A stretch of 64,000 bases of DNA from Symsagittifera roscoffensis. Its lineage: Eukaryota; Xenacoelomorpha; Acoela; Convolutidae. A program made the translations under genes and the position numbers. Where the stretch lies: NCBI RefSeq assembly GCF_963678635.1, contig NC_087069.1, forward strand, positions 1,114,948-1,178,947. The letters run 5' to 3'. The notes beneath the pieces are model-generated. The model did not search any database. It saw nothing but the letters and a program-made list of their open reading frames with translations, and was not told the origin of the DNA. The number at the start of each line of letters is the position of its first letter. The first letter of the stretch is position 1. Shown piece after piece: positions 20,339-30,400 of the stretch.

Positions 20339-20665
20339 ATGCCTTCATACCTGGAAACAGTTAAAATTCCTTTCGGGGGGTTAGAGCTTATCAATATTCC
20401 TGTGGAGGAAATCCACGTTAGATATAAGGCTGGGCTCAATCCTGAGGCATTAGTGGTGAAGGAGCTCTGGGTCAAGCCACGCCAGTGGGCCAAGGGGAAA
20501 CCCCTTCCCCGGACTTACCTCCCTGGGTCGCCCGAGTGGGAACTCCTCTCTGAGCAACCCAGGGACGTGGTCGCCCTCGGGGGTTGGATTGGCTACAGGG
20601 CTTCTGACCTGCTGGTGCTGATGGACAGCCCAGCCGTTTCCATTTATTCATACCTCTTCCAATAA
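20339..20665 (+). CDS. GC-rich orphan cargo gene near the right TIR, 108 aa
   Basis: An intact ORF with no recognised domain. The sequence from about 20430 to 20650 is clearly GC-richer than every other Polinton gene, with codon choice to match (CTG, CCC, GGG, GTC). This suggests recent capture from another source. The acceptor-like 'tgttttag' sits right before the ATG. The stop codon TAA is part of AATAAA (caataaag), followed by a T run, so the mRNA would end almost at the stop. Pro/Trp-rich segments hint at a small folded domain; function unknown. Confidence 0.6.
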   Translation: MPSYLETVKIPFGGLELINIPVEEIHVRYKAGLNPEALVVKELWVKPRQWAKGKPLPRTYLPGSPEWELLSEQPRDVVALGGWIGYRASDLLVLMDSPAVSIYSYLFQ

Positions 20666-21039
20666 AGAAGAGGTTTTTTTTTTACCAAATTTTATTTTTT
20701 TAGTCCCCTTCCTCATTATCCCCCATTTCTTATTTTCTTTTTACAATCCTTCATCAACTGTGTCATCATCAACTTTCGGGTAAGTGATTCTTATTTTGTT
20801 CAAATAGATTATTAATTTTTGCCTAAATAGAGGTGGCGGCCGCCGCACTTGACGAATTTTCCTTTCTTCGAGATTCAGCAATAAAACATGCATTTTCGAA
20901 AGAAAATCGTTCACCGCAGCCAACAGTTAAGCTACGCTGCCAAAATATTGGCTTTTCTATATACCATATAGTTTGGTTGCATATAATAGGTATATAACGT
21001 CATTTTACATGTAAACAAGCCAATACCCCCAAACTTTAG
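20666..21039. other. Polinton right subterminal region
   Basis: No gene is supported. The 60-codon minus frame at 20741-20923 has no ATG at its start and no domain. Poly(T) runs and an AT-rich stretch lead into the right TIR. Confidence 0.4.
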
Positions 21040-21253
21040 AAGGGAAAACATGCGCCAACCAAAACCTAATTCCTTTCCCGTTTCCATAAAGTGGCTGGAA
21101 AATTACCAATTTTAACCACCCTTAAAACATGCGTGCCCGAAAAAGTAGGGGCTTTAACCCCTTTGGGGGTTAAAAGTGGTAAGTACAACGGCACATCGAA
21201 AAAAAGGGGGGGTTAAAAGTGGTCATTTTCCTAGCCACTTTTACTATACTACT
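21040..21253 (-). repeat. Polinton right terminal inverted repeat
   Basis: Its reverse complement matches 3492-3705. It ends in ctatactact, directly followed by the GTTGGA duplication. Confidence 0.95.
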
Positions 21254-21259
21254 GTTGGA

Positions 21260-21930
21260 CCAGAACAGTCTTGATACAGTCTCGAGGACAGTGGTCTTGG
21301 GACAGGGTCTTGGGACAGTGGTCTTGGTACAGTGATCTTGGGACAAGGGTCTTGGGACAGGGTCTTGGGACAGGGTCTTGGGACAAGAGTCTTGGGACAG
21401 TGGTCTTGGGACAAGGGTCTTGGGACAGGGTCTTGGGACAAGAGTCTTGGGACAGTGGTCTTGGGACAGTGGTCTTGCGACAGTAGTCTTGGGACACTAG
21501 CCTTGGGACAGTAGTCTTGGGACACTAGCCTTGGGACACTAGTCTTGGGACAGTAGTCTTGGGACACTGGTCTTGGGACAGTAGTCTTGGGACACTAGCC
21601 TTGGGACACTAGTCTTGGGACAGTAGTCTTGGGACACTAGCCTTGTGACACTAGCCTTGGGACAGTAGTCTTGGGACACTAGCCATGGGACAGTAGTCTT
21701 GGGACACTGCCTTGGGACAGTAGTCTTGGGACACTAGCCTTGGGACAGCAGTCTTAGGACACTAGCCTTGGGACAGTAGTCTTGGGACACTAGCCTTGGG
21801 ACAGTAGTCTTGGGACACTAGCCTTGGGACAGTGGTCTTGGGATAGTACTCTCAGGACAAGGGTCTTGGGACACTGGCAGAAAGTACTGTAATAGTACCG
21901 AACAGTCTTGGGGCAGCAGAACGAAGCCTG
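21260..21930 (+). repeat. 14-bp minisatellite in the retroelement leader
   Basis: About 40 copies of a 14-bp unit alternate between cttgggacagtagt and cttgggacactagc types. They are most regular at 21480-21840 and decay at both ends. The array lies about 300 bp before the gag ATG. The decayed end at 21870-21960 still shows 'gtcttggggcag'-like units. Confidence 0.92.
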
Positions 21931-22221
21931 GGACGGTACAAAGAAGAGTAGAGACGGTAATTGGAAGTCTTGAGACGGTATAAAAATTGAAGCAAGTTTA
22001 CAATAAGTGTCTTAAGACAAAATTAAGACAGAACAAGACTAATCGGAACCTGGTACGGTTGGGGCCACTAATAAAGAAAAATTCTCGAAGGTTTCAGAAA
22101 GAGAACTGGACAGGGTTTTTAACACGTTGTATAGAATTTGTTTCCACAAAAATTTTTTATTCTTAGAATAGAATTGTGTATATAATAATATTGTAAATAA
22201 AAGCAATTGTAAATAGAAATA

Positions 22222-23172
22222 ATGAGACGGAGTAGGGTACCGGTGCTCGAAAAAAGGTCAGGTGGATCAAACACGAAATATAACTCATCGCTGCGCGGAA
22301 CGACATCAAGGGGCCCAAGCAAAACAAAAAATAACTTTTCAGTTAGCATGGTCAGCACGAGGAGTGGCACCGAGAGCAAGACACGAGAAGATGCGGGGGA
22401 AAAACAGGTGGAGCCCACCATCGAGATTGATCTAGAGACACCCGATCAAAGTGTGGACGAAACAGGGAAAATGGCGACGGAGTCAACTCCAATGCCCAAT
22501 GCAGAAGAACCAAACCCGAAACCCATAGAGTTCTCACCAATAGACAATGCGGAAGATGCAATAGGCAACACCGAAGAAACTGTGAGAGAAGACTCTCAAG
22601 TAAAAAAGACATCATTTACAGAAAAGTTGGCAATGATGGTCGGAATAAAAACGAAAGAAAACACGACTGAAGAACCAAAAGTTGAAAGAGCACGAACATT
22701 TGGGACAGTGAGCACGAAGACGACAGAAGCCAATCCAAGAGAGGAACAAACTAAAGCAGAGGCTACGGCCAAAGACAGACCGACGGCCGACCATGAAGAG
22801 GCTACTATTGAGCTGGGTGACTTGATGGCGAAACTGAATCAGATTGACAAAAAACTAAAGCACAGTGAAGAGGACAGAGAGGTGATAAGAAAAGAATTAA
22901 GATACAACAAGCACGAGTATCTGGATAGTTATTTTAACCTGGCTAAGGCAACAGATGAGAGACTCAAGGAAATGTCAGATAAGGTAGAAGCCACTAATGA
23001 AGAACGAGATAAGAACATCAAAAAAGATATGCAACAGTTGAAAAACCGATATGATGATGTCAACAGCCAATTAGGTAGCCTGGAAAAGAGAATGGACACA
23101 ATGAGCAAGAATCAGAAGAACCAAAAGCCGAAAGTTCGTGTGCAATACAGGCGAAGTTGGATGCAATCTTGA
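22222..23172 (+). CDS. gag: Retroelement gag, N-terminal coiled-coil part
   Basis: ATG 22222 opens a 316-aa frame. It is charged and low in hydrophobics, rich in Glu/Lys/Thr, with a predicted coiled coil at residues about 195-300 (IELGDLMAKLNQIDKKL through to KNRYDDVNSQLGSLEKRM). The frame stops at 23172 while the next ORF is already open in the -1 frame. Before the stop the other frame reads as a natural continuation, so a one-base indel near 23100-23145 or a frameshift event probably joins them. It likely contributes the particle shell or its assembly. Confidence 0.75.
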   Translation: MRRSRVPVLEKRSGGSNTKYNSSLRGTTSRGPSKTKNNFSVSMVSTRSGTESKTREDAGEKQVEPTIEIDLETPDQSVDETGKMATESTPMPNAEEPNPKPIEFSPIDNAEDAIGNTEETVREDSQVKKTSFTEKLAMMVGIKTKENTTEEPKVERARTFGTVSTKTTEANPREEQTKAEATAKDRPTADHEEATIELGDLMAKLNQIDKKLKHSEEDREVIRKELRYNKHEYLDSYFNLAKATDERLKEMSDKVEATNEERDKNIKKDMQQLKNRYDDVNSQLGSLEKRMDTMSKNQKNQKPKVRVQYRRSWMQS

Positions 23173-26100
23173 GAAGTTCTACTTCACAAGAAAGACCGGC
23201 AGCGGATCGTACACAAGGCACCAGAGTTGACTTTGTAGAACCACAAAGGAACAAACGGCAATCGACACCGTTGTCCTTAACCCGGGATACGGTGAGCATA
23301 GCACCAACAGCTACGAAAACAATAATGAAGAATGGAACGTCGAATACAACGACTGGTCCGGGGGACTCAACAGCTAACAGCAACGCAGGACCGGATGCTA
23401 TGACATGGGCAAACACTTGGGAAATGATGAATAGAACTCTAGAGGCCTTCGCCACATTGAACACTGACTCGAATGATAGAAGAGAGGGAAAATCCAGAAA
23501 AACATTCAAAAAACCAAAAGAATTCAAAGATGACTCTGATGGATGCATTGATACTTGGGTGGAAGTGATGAGACTACACCTAGAACAGGACAACTTGAAC
23601 GATGAAAGACAAGCGTGCACAGCCATACTCAGCAATTTAGAAGGCACGGCATTTAAATGCGTGGTTGCGAAGAAAGAGGAAGAACGCGATACCGCGGGCA
23701 AAATCTTTGAAAAACTGTTGAATAGATTCGGCTCAGGCATGAAGGGTCATCAAGCGATGATGCGATTTGAAAAAAGGAGACAGAGAGATGACGAATCGAT
23801 AGACAGGTTCCTAGACGATCTCGAGAGCTTGAGAAGAAGGAGTGACCCAGAAGAATCTACAAATAGAAGAAACTTCAGCATAGCCTCAAAGTTTATTGAT
23901 GGGGTAAAGAGTGATGACTTGAGAACGATGTTAGCAACGTATTACACATTGTCGAAAGATAGTGCGCCAACTCCAGAAGAGATGAGGCAGAAGTCAAGAG
24001 AATACATGCTGATGAAACCCAAGAAATACTCGTACTCAGACAACAGGAACACCCAAGGGGGGAGTCAGCCACAAAGGTCGTCATGGTACAAGCCTAGAGA
24101 TGACATGGACAAACGCAGGTCGTGTGCTAACTGCGGGTCAGTTGATCATCATGTGGCGGATTGCACGACATACAAACAGGGCATGAAGAGTTTGGGATAT
24201 GCACCTGATGAGGAAGATATGAGCCAGATGGAAGAACAAGAGTTCTATAGTGGCTTGATCATCAAAATAGGTACAAGATGCTTCTTCTGTAACCAAGAGG
24301 GGCACTTCAGGATGGACTGTCCGTTGTTCTGGGAAGCGGTCAAGAATCAGAGTCATCCAAAACACAAGTTGGCGCTAGCAGCGGTGCAGAATCAGAGAAA
24401 CAGACAAGGTGAATTTGAGACGAAAAAACTTGAGGGACCAAGTGTAGAACTACCAACGAAAACAGTGAAAGCCGTAACACAATGTGGTAGTGCAGCAAAG
24501 GCCACGGCGAAGAAAGCCCCAGGAATAGATTACGAGAAAGCGGCAGCGGAGGCAATCAACAAAGTGAAGCAGGATCTGGCAGCGAAAGAAATAGAGCAAC
24601 GACTAAAGCTGGAGATCGAAAAGCAGAATTTCAACGAAGCATTAACTGGATTGAAGCCAGCGCCAGAGGCTGTATCAGGCTCAACAAAGACTGGAAATTG
24701 TAACACTGTAAAAATGGTGACGGTAAAGCCATTCGGCATATCGAAAATCGGGGCTAGAATAATGTCTATAATCACAGTGGGCGGCCACGAGGTAACCAGA
24801 AACTTGAGCGAACCGAGTGACCAGACAATAATGCACATTGACGTGTACGCTGATTACTTGAGTGGTATAAGTCCACAAACGACTTCTAGAGCGCTGAGAG
24901 CACTACTGATGAGAGGGGGCAGCAAGTCGGTACGTGTTGATAACAGATATACTGAAGCCTATGGTCCACACGAGGTGATGCTAAATATAGATGGGATCAA
25001 CATCTATACCAAGACGATGATAACATGTGATGAAGACCTAATTGGGCAAATCTACGTAGGGAAAGAAGAATTGAAAGTGAGATCGATTGGACACTGCGCC
25101 ATGCTTGAAGAAGATGCAATGCACATCGGGACGGAGGCAGATGTGACAGGGCACGTGCTAGATATAAATGGCAAAAAGACCCAGTTGCGTGGGTTACTGG
25201 ACACGGGAGCAGTCTTGAGCGTCATACCAATCGAAACTTGGGAAAAGATGAGCTTTGACAAAGGTGACTTGATAGACTCGAGAATACGGCTGTCTGCTGC
25301 AAACAAAGGGGCCCTTCGGGTGCTGGGCAGGACACCGATAATAGCCCTGAATTTGGGGGAACGTAACCTGTGGATGAGCTTTATCGTGGTAGAAAACCTA
25401 GATGAATCTGACCAATTCATTTTGGGCAGAGACTTCATCAGGAATTTCGACGTAACCATTGATCTAAATAATGCAATGTTCAGGATACGGAACCCGGATA
25501 GGAGGTACGCAATCAAACGGGTAAATTTAATAATGGCAAATGAAAACAAAGCACCGGTATTCTTGAGTAGGAGGGTGAGGCTAAAAGCTAATGAAGCGGC
25601 AATCGTAAGTTTGAGGATGAAAAATTATAATGAACTAAATGACAACAAGCAAGTGTGCATAGTCCCGAATCCTAACAGTCAAAGTGCTGCTGTTTTAGGA
25701 AGATCATTCTCGATTACGAAGAGCGGCCTCTGCGTCAGTGTCTTGTTGAATACCCTTGATATACCAGTCACGATACAGAGAGGAAGGAAACTGGGATATG
25801 CCTTACCGGTTAAAACTCGATATGAAACGATTGAGAACTCAAAACAAAATGAAGTTGTTGATTGTCCCAATCACAAGGACAAAATTTGTATCTTGAGACG
25901 ATTGCAGAAAATAAAAGATTCTTCAGGTCTTATTAAATCACTTAAGTCAGAAACGGACGATGGGCTGTCGAGCTGTTCGAACTTTCCAGAGCAACCCACA
26001 CTGGATGAAATGCAAACTGATAAACCGGTTCTGCCGGAGATTGAACATTTGAGGGGAAAACTGAAAGATGAACAGCTCGAAGCCATCAAGGACGTACTAG

Positions 26101-26495
26101 AGCGGAACGAGGAAGTTTTTTCGAGGCATAAGGCGGATATCGGGTGTTGTAACTTTGTTGAGCATGAAATAGAACTAGAGCAAAACGCGGTACCACACAG
26201 GGAGGGGGCGAGGCGTATGACCCCACACAAATCGGACGCGTGTAGAAAAGAAATCGAGACGTTACTAGAGTATGACATGATAGAACCATCCAAGTCACCG
26301 TGGGCGTGTGGAGTACTGATGGCCAAAAAGAAAGGCGACCAGCTGAGGTTTTGTTGTGACTTTCGATACCTGAACTCCGTCACGGTGAAGGATGCCTATC
26401 CCATACCTAGAAATGATGAGAGCCTCTCGAAGTTAGGTGATGCAAAATTTTTTACTACTCTTGATTTAGGCTCGGCCTTTTGGCAAGTACACTAA
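23157..26495 (+). CDS. gag-pol: Retroelement gag capsid/nucleocapsid - protease - start of reverse transcriptase
   Basis: A 1112-codon frame without an ATG at its start, so it depends on a shift from the previous ORF. Order: a capsid-like helical region (residues about 120-270, with 'IDTWVEVMRLHLEQ' as in Ty3/gypsy Gag), two CCHC zinc knuckles (about 323 and 375, both C-x2-C-x4-H-x4-C), a linker, an aspartic protease with LLDTGAVLSV (about 680), and the first RT blocks (RFCCDFRYLN, then FFTTLDLGSAFW). The frame ends at TAA 26493-26495 directly after the F/Y-W-Q block of RT. RT continues in the -1 frame at 26496, so a one-base deletion is the simplest reading. Confidence 0.9.
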   Translation: MDAILRSSTSQERPAADRTQGTRVDFVEPQRNKRQSTPLSLTRDTVSIAPTATKTIMKNGTSNTTTGPGDSTANSNAGPDAMTWANTWEMMNRTLEAFATLNTDSNDRREGKSRKTFKKPKEFKDDSDGCIDTWVEVMRLHLEQDNLNDERQACTAILSNLEGTAFKCVVAKKEEERDTAGKIFEKLLNRFGSGMKGHQAMMRFEKRRQRDDESIDRFLDDLESLRRRSDPEESTNRRNFSIASKFIDGVKSDDLRTMLATYYTLSKDSAPTPEEMRQKSREYMLMKPKKYSYSDNRNTQGGSQPQRSSWYKPRDDMDKRRSCANCGSVDHHVADCTTYKQGMKSLGYAPDEEDMSQMEEQEFYSGLIIKIGTRCFFCNQEGHFRMDCPLFWEAVKNQSHPKHKLALAAVQNQRNRQGEFETKKLEGPSVELPTKTVKAVTQCGSAAKATAKKAPGIDYEKAAAEAINKVKQDLAAKEIEQRLKLEIEKQNFNEALTGLKPAPEAVSGSTKTGNCNTVKMVTVKPFGISKIGARIMSIITVGGHEVTRNLSEPSDQTIMHIDVYADYLSGISPQTTSRALRALLMRGGSKSVRVDNRYTEAYGPHEVMLNIDGINIYTKTMITCDEDLIGQIYVGKEELKVRSIGHCAMLEEDAMHIGTEADVTGHVLDINGKKTQLRGLLDTGAVLSVIPIETWEKMSFDKGDLIDSRIRLSAANKGALRVLGRTPIIALNLGERNLWMSFIVVENLDESDQFILGRDFIRNFDVTIDLNNAMFRIRNPDRRYAIKRVNLIMANENKAPVFLSRRVRLKANEAAIVSLRMKNYNELNDNKQVCIVPNPNSQSAAVLGRSFSITKSGLCVSVLLNTLDIPVTIQRGRKLGYALPVKTRYETIENSKQNEVVDCPNHKDKICILRRLQKIKDSSGLIKSLKSETDDGLSSCSNFPEQPTLDEMQTDKPVLPEIEHLRGKLKDEQLEAIKDVLERNEEVFSRHKADIGCCNFVEHEIELEQNAVPHREGARRMTPHKSDACRKEIETLLEYDMIEPSKSPWACGVLMAKKKGDQLRFCCDFRYLNSVTVKDAYPIPRNDESLSKLGDAKFFTTLDLGSAFWQVH

Positions 26496-27493
26496 AGAAG
26501 CAAGACAGAGACAAGACAGGGTTCGCCTGCGAGTTGGGTCTGTTTCAATGGAAACGGATGCCGTTTGGACTCTGCAATGCCACAGCCACGTTTCAGCGGT
26601 TGATGGCACACGCGCTGACAGGAGTGACGAAGAAGTATGGCAACCTGTTAATGTGCTACGTGGATGATGTGGTAATAGCAACGCCAACACTAGAAGACCA
26701 CATTGAGAGACTTGACGAGGTGTTCGCGTGCATGAAAAGATCGGGGCTAAAGTGTAAACCATCAAAGTGCGAGATTCTCAAGGACTCAATAAAATACTTG
26801 GGCAGGATGGTAGACAAGCACGGCATCAGACCTGATCCGGACGCCGTGGAAGCAGTCCTAATCTGGAAGTCACCGAAGACAGAGCACCAGTTGATGAGCT
26901 TCCTGGGCTTCGCTAACTATTATAGGGAATTCATCAAAGGCTATGCGGACAAGGTATACGCGATGCAACAATTAATGAGACACAAGGGCAAGAAGTTCAC
27001 GTGGAACAACGCGGCAGAAGAGTCATTCCAGAGAATAAAGAAAGAGCTATGTGAGGCACCAGTACTGGGTATGCCGACTGAGAAGGGGATGTACGTGCTG
27101 GACACGGATGCGTCGGTAGTCGCGATTTCTGGGATTCTCCATCAAGAACAAGAATGGAATGGGAAGACAGTCTTGAGACCAATAGCATACGGGAGCAAAG
27201 TCCTAAGTGACACAGAAATGAAGTACGGAGCACCGAAAGCAGAGATGTTCGCAGTGGTCACCTTTGTCGAGAAATACAGAGCATACCTAGGCAGTGAGCC
27301 CTACAAGCTGCGAGCAGACAACCGAGCACTAAGCTGGCTGAAAACGTACTCAATGGACCAGAGCTATATTGGGAGGTGGATAGTTCGCTTGGACGGATAC
27401 AACATGATAATTGAGCATAGAACGCGATATAAACATCAAAATGTTCATCAACATGAACGCGATATAAACATCAAAATGTTCATCATTGAGTAA
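26480..27493 (+). CDS. pol: Retroelement RT palm/thumb, RNase H, out of frame with both neighbours
   Basis: It continues reverse transcriptase: 'MPFGLCNATATFQRL', catalytic YVDD (26659-26670), 'FLGFANYYREFI', and 'PVLGMPTEKGMYVLDTDAS', which opens RNase H. RNase H keeps the Asp of LDTDAS, the Glu-type position in APKAEMFAV and the Asp of LRADNRAL. The end is disturbed: a 35-bp tandem duplication (27421-27485) and a small deletion shift the frame just where the usual 'NADALSR' linker to integrase should be. The frame has no ATG and is open only because it is the continuation of pol. Confidence 0.88.
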   Translation: MASTLKKQDRDKTGFACELGLFQWKRMPFGLCNATATFQRLMAHALTGVTKKYGNLLMCYVDDVVIATPTLEDHIERLDEVFACMKRSGLKCKPSKCEILKDSIKYLGRMVDKHGIRPDPDAVEAVLIWKSPKTEHQLMSFLGFANYYREFIKGYADKVYAMQQLMRHKGKKFTWNNAAEESFQRIKKELCEAPVLGMPTEKGMYVLDTDASVVAISGILHQEQEWNGKTVLRPIAYGSKVLSDTEMKYGAPKAEMFAVVTFVEKYRAYLGSEPYKLRADNRALSWLKTYSMDQSYIGRWIVRLDGYNMIIEHRTRYKHQNVHQHERDINIKMFIIE

Positions 27494-30400
27494 GAAGACG
27501 GAGTTCTACGAGAGACAAGAACAAAGAGAGGCGGACAGACCTGAGATCAAAGATGGCTTCTCCTTCATGGACAAGGAAACGTACGACAGTCTTCCACTCA
27601 CGAGATGGCTGGACAAATCAGGCAAACCGATTGAAGATCATCCCGAATTACCGAAAGAGCCTCTTGAAAAAACCATCTTGAAGAAAAGCAGAAGGATTCC
27701 GATAGGAATCATGCTCAAGTCCAAGATCGTGAGGGAAACGCTCAAGGCAAAAGGTTATGATCTCAACCAGGTCGAGGAGGGAACTGTCCGAATAGATGAA
27801 GACTTAATGAGGTTGCTTGAGAAACTATCAGATGATAAGCCCATAATCCAAGGGAAAGGTCAGGAAGCACCGGAACTAACTATACTTCGGAGAGAAGAAT
27901 CAGTGAATAATACGGACTCCTCAAAAGGAAGCGTCACTGATAGCAAGGATGTTGTGCGATCACTAGTTGAAAAAATCCCCGATAATATTCTGGAGCAGAC
28001 AAAAGTCAGGAGTAAGAAAGTGACATTCAGAGAAGAGGCTGAACACCTGGGACTAGATCAAGAGTCCGGGGAGTGGTCCAGATTCATGGAAGAAGAAGAA
28101 ACCGGAGAAGGGAAATTGTCCGGGGAGCGTGAAGAATGGGATGAAGACTCGGATGAGAGCAGCGAAGGCCAAGACAGTCTGTGCATGATATTAGCGGAAG
28201 AGAAGTTAAGACAACACGACAGGGAGTTACAGACGGATCCATCTTCAGGAAGGTACAATCTGGAAATACAAGAGGTACGAGGTGGTGAAGAGCTCGAGAA
28301 AATTGCGGTTTCAAGAAAGCCATTCAGGGAACTATCGTGCAACTCAAACGTCAGAACGAATCTGGTACCAGTAGACGACATGAGAATCGTGAAAAGGATG
28401 ATATGCGTGAAACTGAGTGATGACATCCACAACCCTGGTGAGATGAATGGACAGATCATGGCGCTAAAGGAGCATATTAAGGCGAGATATAGGCTGTCAG
28501 ACCTAAAAAGAGCCCAGAAGAATGACAAAATGACAAGTAATCTCTCCAAATGGATCCAGTCGGGGGTCAAGGAGAAGGGAGAACTTGAGGAAGACAGCTA
28601 CAAGATCTTGAGCCAGTTTTATAACGAAAAGAAAGACTTACTTTATCACACAGCTGATGGGGTGGTAGCGTGCAAGAGGAGAGATGAGGAAAAGGTATTA
28701 CACAAACACAACCTCATCATACTACCGCAATTGTACCAAACGGAGGTGCTTTTTAGATCACACGACCAGATGGGCCACCAGGGGATAGATAAAGTACGAC
28801 AAAGGATACTTAATAGGTTTGATTGGCCGGGAATGAGAAAAGCTTGCGAGAGATGGGTGAATGCCTGCCTAGCATGCCTTCAAGTAAAAGACCCAAGGAA
28901 GATGAAGTTTCCCCTCAAGTCTGTCGAGAGTTCGGAATTCAATGAAGTGGTGCAGATAGACCATCAGAAAATCTGCATGACGGAGTCGGGTTATAACCAA
29001 ATACTAGTTATAATAGATCACTTCACAAAGTTGGCGGAAGCGGTTCCGTGCCAGACAGCCTCAGCAGAAGAGACATGTGATCATCTAATAACGCATTGGA
29101 TATCGCGGTATGGTTGTCCAATGACTTTCCAATCGGACAACGGCAAGGCTTTTGTGGGGGACTTGACAAAAGAATTGATGAAGAGATCACACATTGCTCA
29201 AGCACACTCGACGACCTATCATCCACAGACCAATGGGTTGGTAGAGAGACAAAACAGGACACTGGTCAACATGTTAAGGGTGTACTGCTCAAGATACATG
29301 ACGGACTGGGACAAATACCTGCCACAGGTAGTAGGAGCCTATAACAGTACTCAGCACTCAACGACGGGCATCAGTCCTTTCATGATGTTGACGGGCAGGC
29401 AGAGGGCAATGCCTCTAACATTCTTCTACCCGGAGTACGAGGGGAAGAGGACGTCGCCTCAAGCAAACGTGAAGGAAGCGATCAAAAGACAACAAGAGCT
29501 AAACGAGCAATGTCGGAGGAACACGGCGCAAGCGCAAATGAGGCAACGCAAGAAATATGACGAAAAAATACTACAAGCAAAGCCATACGAGGTGGGCCAA
29601 TACGTGTGGGTCTTCCAAAATGTCATACCGCCCAAGGGAACAAAGAAACTACTCAAGAAGTGGAGAGGACCGTTCATGATAACGGAAGTACATCAACAAG
29701 GACGGTTCTATCGCTTGAGTACTGGGCGAGCAGCACATTACGAAAATCTGAAGCCTCACGTTCCGTCCCCGGAGGACTGGTGCCTACCAAAAGACATGGA
29801 GGGTCTTGAGTACCTGGTGGTAGAGCCAGCGTGTGAATTGAATGAGAAAGGCACTAGAGAGAAAAATGATGGTAATGAGAACTTGAGTTTGGATGACAAC
29901 GAAAAGATAGGAGTGGAGTCTGATGCAGGATCATTTGTAGAAGAAGACTGGAACGACCCGGAGCAAGATGAGGTGCCGAAGTGGATGGAGCCGGATCGAC
30001 CAACACCACCGAAAACCAGGACTGGCAATCGTAAACGCACAGGCATGAGGTACAACAGGTACGGGGATGACTTCTTGATCGATAAGATACAGCCAGACAA
30101 ATTGGGCGAGGAACTACTGAGTGCAGGCGAACTGGAAGCCGGAGAAGAATGGCAGGTCATTGACGATGGTGGACATTATCCGCAGGAAGATTACTCGACG
30201 CCAGAATTGGAGACGGATCTCGAACAGAGTGAGATAGAGAGGAGGGAGAGCACGAACTTGAGGATTCTAGAGTGGATGCGTGATGTCAAAAACGAGAGCC
30301 GTGAAGGACAAAGCATTCAGCAAGTCGATGTATCAGCAGCAAATTACATGAAGACAGAGGACCCTCTTTTCGGATGGACAGCAACAGACAGGCCACTGGA

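Larger units (their letters stand above)
3492..21253. mobile_element. Polinton (Maverick), 17,762 bp, nested in the retroelement leader
   Basis: Both ends carry a 214-bp terminal inverted repeat beginning AGTAGTATAGTAAAAGTGG. A perfect 6-bp TSD, GTTGGA, flanks it (3486-3491 and 21254-21259). Polintons are known for 6-bp duplications, 15-20 kb length and this gene set: PolB, integrase, adenain-like protease, packaging ATPase and two capsid proteins, all present here. Most genes lie on the minus strand and are tightly packed, often overlapping. Several carry single-base frame breaks and one is cut by an assembly gap. Confidence 0.97.

Noticed and set aside
20741-20923. 60-codon minus-strand frame near the right end of the Polinton.
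   Set aside because: No ATG at the start, no domain, and mainly low complexity.
21244-21567. Open frames on both strands across the minisatellite.
   Set aside because: They arise because the 14-bp unit lacks stops in several frames; the product would be a simple repeat with no gene signals.
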